Below are positions 60,859 to 64,000 of a stretch of 64,000 bases of DNA, piece after piece; position 1 is the first letter of the stretch; each line of letters starts with the position of its first letter. Below the pieces are notes generated by a model. That model made no database searches and was not told the origin of the DNA. It saw nothing but the letters and a program-made list of their open reading frames with translations. Origin of the DNA: Mucor racemosus (Eukaryota > Mucoromycota > Mucoromycetes > Mucorales > Mucoraceae). The stretch is taken from assembly GCA_027405735.1 (NCBI GenBank), contig JAPEHQ010000013.1, forward strand, positions 1,302,001-1,366,000, in the 5' to 3' direction. The position numbers and the translations under genes are program-made.

Positions 60859-60869
60859 GTTCTTTTTTT

Positions 60870-61937
60870 GCATAATATTTTTGTGGTGTATGTAGATCTA
60901 TCATTGTCTACAAAAAAGAAGATTTGATATTTATACTGGCAAAGAAACAAAGTTTTTGTTTGCACCATCATGATATTCAATTTGAGTGCCATGGTTTTCT
61001 GTAATAGTAATACTAAATGGTTTAAGGAAATACATGTAATAAGAGAAACTATCAAATTCTTTTGCGACTCTTGATACAACTAGCAGAAAGCTGAATAATT
61101 TGCTGCATTCAGTATATCTAACTTAAGCAGGCTATTTGCATACCTTTTTCAAACAAAGTTATCATGGAATTTGTGCATGCAAAATGAATTGTTTTCTCAG
61201 ATCAAATAATTTGTAATCTACGTCAACTTGGCAAGCATCAGATATGTCTTAAGAAAAAAGCTAATAGCGTTTCAGTTTTTTTTTTTTTTGGTAAGTATAC
61301 CTTCAAATTAACATTATTTTTTAGATTACCCAATTATAAAAGATGTTTTGATGTAAGAAATGAAAGTAATATCTGTGGATTATTTAGTACTATTATATCA
61401 AGAGATGATGAAACTCAAAATTGGATTTTAAGAAGTAAGATGTGTGATTAACAATTTTTAAGTGTTGCAAATAGCAATCCCGTCAACAGAGTATGGAGTT
61501 CAACTTTTGAATCAGAATTCCGATTTATTTAGGAAAAAAATATGAGTAGACGGTTGAATATATCAAGAAGCTTACGAAAGCCTTGTTAAATGGACTACAT
61601 TGTTTTGAAGGCTTAAAAGATTCATTGAAAATGCCAAATTATGAAAACTCCTAATGTGGCAGGGGCTTACTAATTCTTCCCTGAAATTGATGACAATATA
61701 ACCCTAAATTCTCACATAAATCTTTAATTGTATTTGCCAGATAGTGGTTCAATTACGTTTATTCATATACTTGTACAGAGATGCGCCATATTATTATGGG
61801 ATTCATCATCGGTATCACAAAACGTCGTGTAACAAACAGAAAATTATAAGTTTTGACCCATACCTTTAAACCTATCGCTCCATTATCGTTTTATACTTTT
61901 TTTTTTGTTTTTTAAGGAAATCTAAATTTATAGAAAA
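60870..61937. other. Intergenic, 5' region of amidohydrolase gene
   Basis: No supported gene. It includes short A/T runs and the presumed promoter of the downstream gene. Confidence 0.45.
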
Positions 61938-63961
61938 ATGTCCACACAAAATGGATATAGTTCTATTCCAACAAATAACCAAGAAGATGAGCGACAACGA
62001 CTACCAACATTGATTGAACGTATTAAACATTTCAATTATAAAACTTATGCTAAAAAACATCATTTACCCGTGGCCGTTTTAAGTGCTATTGTGTTATTTA
62101 TTGTCCTGCTAATCGGGTTAGCTACATGGCTCCCAGATATTAAACATAAAAAGAATGTTAATCCTATTGAAGCACCTATTACACCTGGTATTTCATCAAT
62201 TGCTTTCCAGCAAGGATTGGCAAAATGTCAACAAATTCGTTATGAATCACCCAAAATTGCTACAAGTAAAAGAAAATTTAATCCTCGTGCACCAGGAGAT
62301 AGTCAACCTATAATTTTGAAAAATGCTGTTGTTTGGGATGGACAAGGAGAAATCTTGAATCATGTCGATATTTTGATGGACAATGGTGTAATTTCTCAAG
62401 TGAAACAAAATATCCAGGCACCTGCTTCCGTAAAAATTATTGATGTCGGAGGTCACATTGTATCTCCTGGGCTAGTTGATATGCATACGTACGTTATAAG
62501 GAAATGCCCATTTGGATAATATACTAAATATATGTATGTAGACATTTAGGTGTCATGTCATGGCCAAGTTTATCAGGAACATCAGATACAAATGAAAAAA
62601 CTGACCCTATAACACCTTTTGTAAGAACTTTGGATGCATTTAATCCATCCGATAAAGCAATTCGTATTGTAGCATCTGGTGGTATAACTACAGCACTGGT
62701 TTTACCTGGTTCTGGTAATTTAATTGGAGGCGAAGCATTTGCCTTTAAATTAAGACCTATGAGTACCTTGAGCAATCAAGATATGTTGGTACAAAATGGC
62801 ATTAATGAAGAAATAGAACAGAAATGGCGATATATGAAGATGGCATGTGGTGAAAACCCCAAGGTATATTAGTAGATTTTATGATCCATATCGTTCTGCG
62901 ATTAAACTAATTTTCTTTTTTCAGAGTTACGGCAGAATGGGGCGTATGCCTTCGACAAGTAAATGAATTATGACAGTATTTAACACAACAGTTCAATACT
63001 AACATTATATAATTCAACAGGATTAGGGGAAGCATTCTTGTTCCGCCAAGCATTTGCAGATGCTAAAAAGCTTGTAGAAGCTCAAGAAGACTGGTGTTCT
63101 GCTGCAGAAAACTTGTCTTTCGCTGAGGATGTTCATTTCGAAAGCCATTTCCCCGAAGACATCAAATTAGAATCACTTACAGCATTGTTACGTGGTCGAG
63201 TTAAACTCAATATTCATTGTTATGAAACTCATGATATTGAGGCAATGTTGAGACATGCAAATGAATTTAATTTCAACATTAGTGCTTTTCATCATGCTTT
63301 AGAAGCATACAAGATACCCGAGATACTCAAAAGAGCACAGAATAACATTACGATCGCTACATTTGCAGATCATTGGGGTTACAAAAAGGAAGCTTTTGGA
63401 GCATCACCTCAAGCACCTAAATATTTATACGAAGCAGGTATTCCTGTTGCATTGAAAAGTGATCATCCTGTTCTTAATTCACAGCATATGGCATTTGAAG
63501 CAGCCAAAGCAACTCATTATGGCTTACCTCCTCAAGAAGCTTTTAAATCCATTACATCTGTACCTGCAAATGCGCTTGGTTTAGGGCATCGTGTGGGATC
63601 TTTAAAAGTAGGATACGATGCTGATGTTGTTATTTGGGATCGTAGCCCTTTGGCACTTGGTGCTGCACCCCTACAAGTTTTCGTAGATGGTGTTCCTCTT
63701 TTTGATGAAAAACCAATTACTCCAATCAAAAAAGACGTTTATGAAAATGCATATCAATCAGATGAAATTCCAAAGCTTCCCAAAGAAGGTTTAAAAAATT
63801 ACATCTTGACCAACATTGGATCCAATTACTTGAGTGAATCCAAGACAGTTATCGTTCAGAATGGTCAAATTGTTTGCTCATCACAACAGGAGGATTGTGC
63901 GTCAATGCTTATTAAAAGTAATTTCGAGACAATTGATGTGCAAGGAGGTTATATTCTACCT
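61938..63961 (+). CDS. Membrane-anchored amidohydrolase (imidazolonepropionase-like), 3'-truncated by the window
   Basis: Four exons visible: 61938-62488, 62542-62863, 62925-62958, 63021-63961. A donor (CCT|GTAAGT) shows that it continues past base 64000. The N-terminus is cytosolic (MSTQNGYSSIPTNNQEDERQ), and a single membrane helix (about residues 45-67, LPVAVLSAIVLFIVLLIGLA) makes it a likely type II protein. The amidohydrolase fold follows: the beta-sandwich start ILKNAVVWDGQGEILNHVDI, metal-binding HxH in GLVDMHTHLG (split by intron 1), later histidines (NIHCYETHDIE, SAFHHALEA), and the catalytic Asp in ALKSDHPVLNS. The end of the barrel (VPANALGLGHRVGSLKVGYD then ADVVIWD) is typical. 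Related fungal proteins are often labelled carbohydrate esterase family 9. The substrate cannot be told. Confidence 0.88.
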
Positions 63962-64000
63962 GTAAGTAGCACTTTTTTCTTCTTGTTTCTATCAAAATTT

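Overview
This window looks like nuclear DNA of an early-diverging filamentous fungus, most likely Mucoromycota (Mucorales-like). It is AT-rich, and its genes are split by short GT-AG introns. The gene set is fungal: VTC4 polyphosphate polymerase, a YTP1-type membrane protein, an APSES/ankyrin MBF-type factor, a PAP1/AP-1 bZIP, a JSN1-type RRM/PUF protein, a class V myosin and a Cdc4-like essential light chain. The lineage is inferred from gene content and style; no sequence search was possible. Exon boundaries were worked out by hand from splice sites and frame continuity, and the exons of every multi-exon model join in frame.

Layout. 1-183: last exon of the Rieske protein. 2-15 kb: YTP1-like gene (+), bZIP factor (+), peroxisome-type enoyl-CoA isomerase (-) and VTC4 (-), separated by repeats. 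15-26 kb: a transposon graveyard without an intact gene, holding repeat families A, B and D. 27-31.5 kb: a small orphan gene and a 558-residue orphan. 32-38 kb: a WW-domain protein and a 10-exon class V myosin, both (-). 39.5 kb: tRNA-Pro. 42-55.4 kb: dense genes - APSES factor, L-2-hydroxyglutarate dehydrogenase, p24 cargo receptor, essential light chain, PHO13-type phosphatase, JSN1/PUF protein and pinin-domain protein. 55.8-60.5 kb: a second graveyard (inverted B copy, D, MITE, A copy). 60.8 kb: tRNA-Asp. 61.9 kb to the end: a membrane-anchored amidohydrolase that runs off the window.

How the genes relate. There are no operons, as expected. The class V myosin and the essential light chain encoded 10 kb away belong to the same actomyosin machinery. 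Most other neighbours are unrelated housekeeping genes in tail-to-tail or tandem order.

The most informative material is in the repeats. Several copies of the same repeats lie in one window, so insertions can be read against empty sites: a tRNA-derived SINE with a 15-bp target duplication, a solo LTR with a 5-bp duplication, a 730-bp TG...CA element with a 5-bp duplication, and a 231-bp MITE with perfect 11-bp inverted repeats and a CTA duplication. All four B copies carry a decayed exon of cytoplasmic dynein intermediate chain with its flanking intron ends. Among the genes, the class V myosin model ends after its coiled coil with no cargo-binding (DIL) tail.
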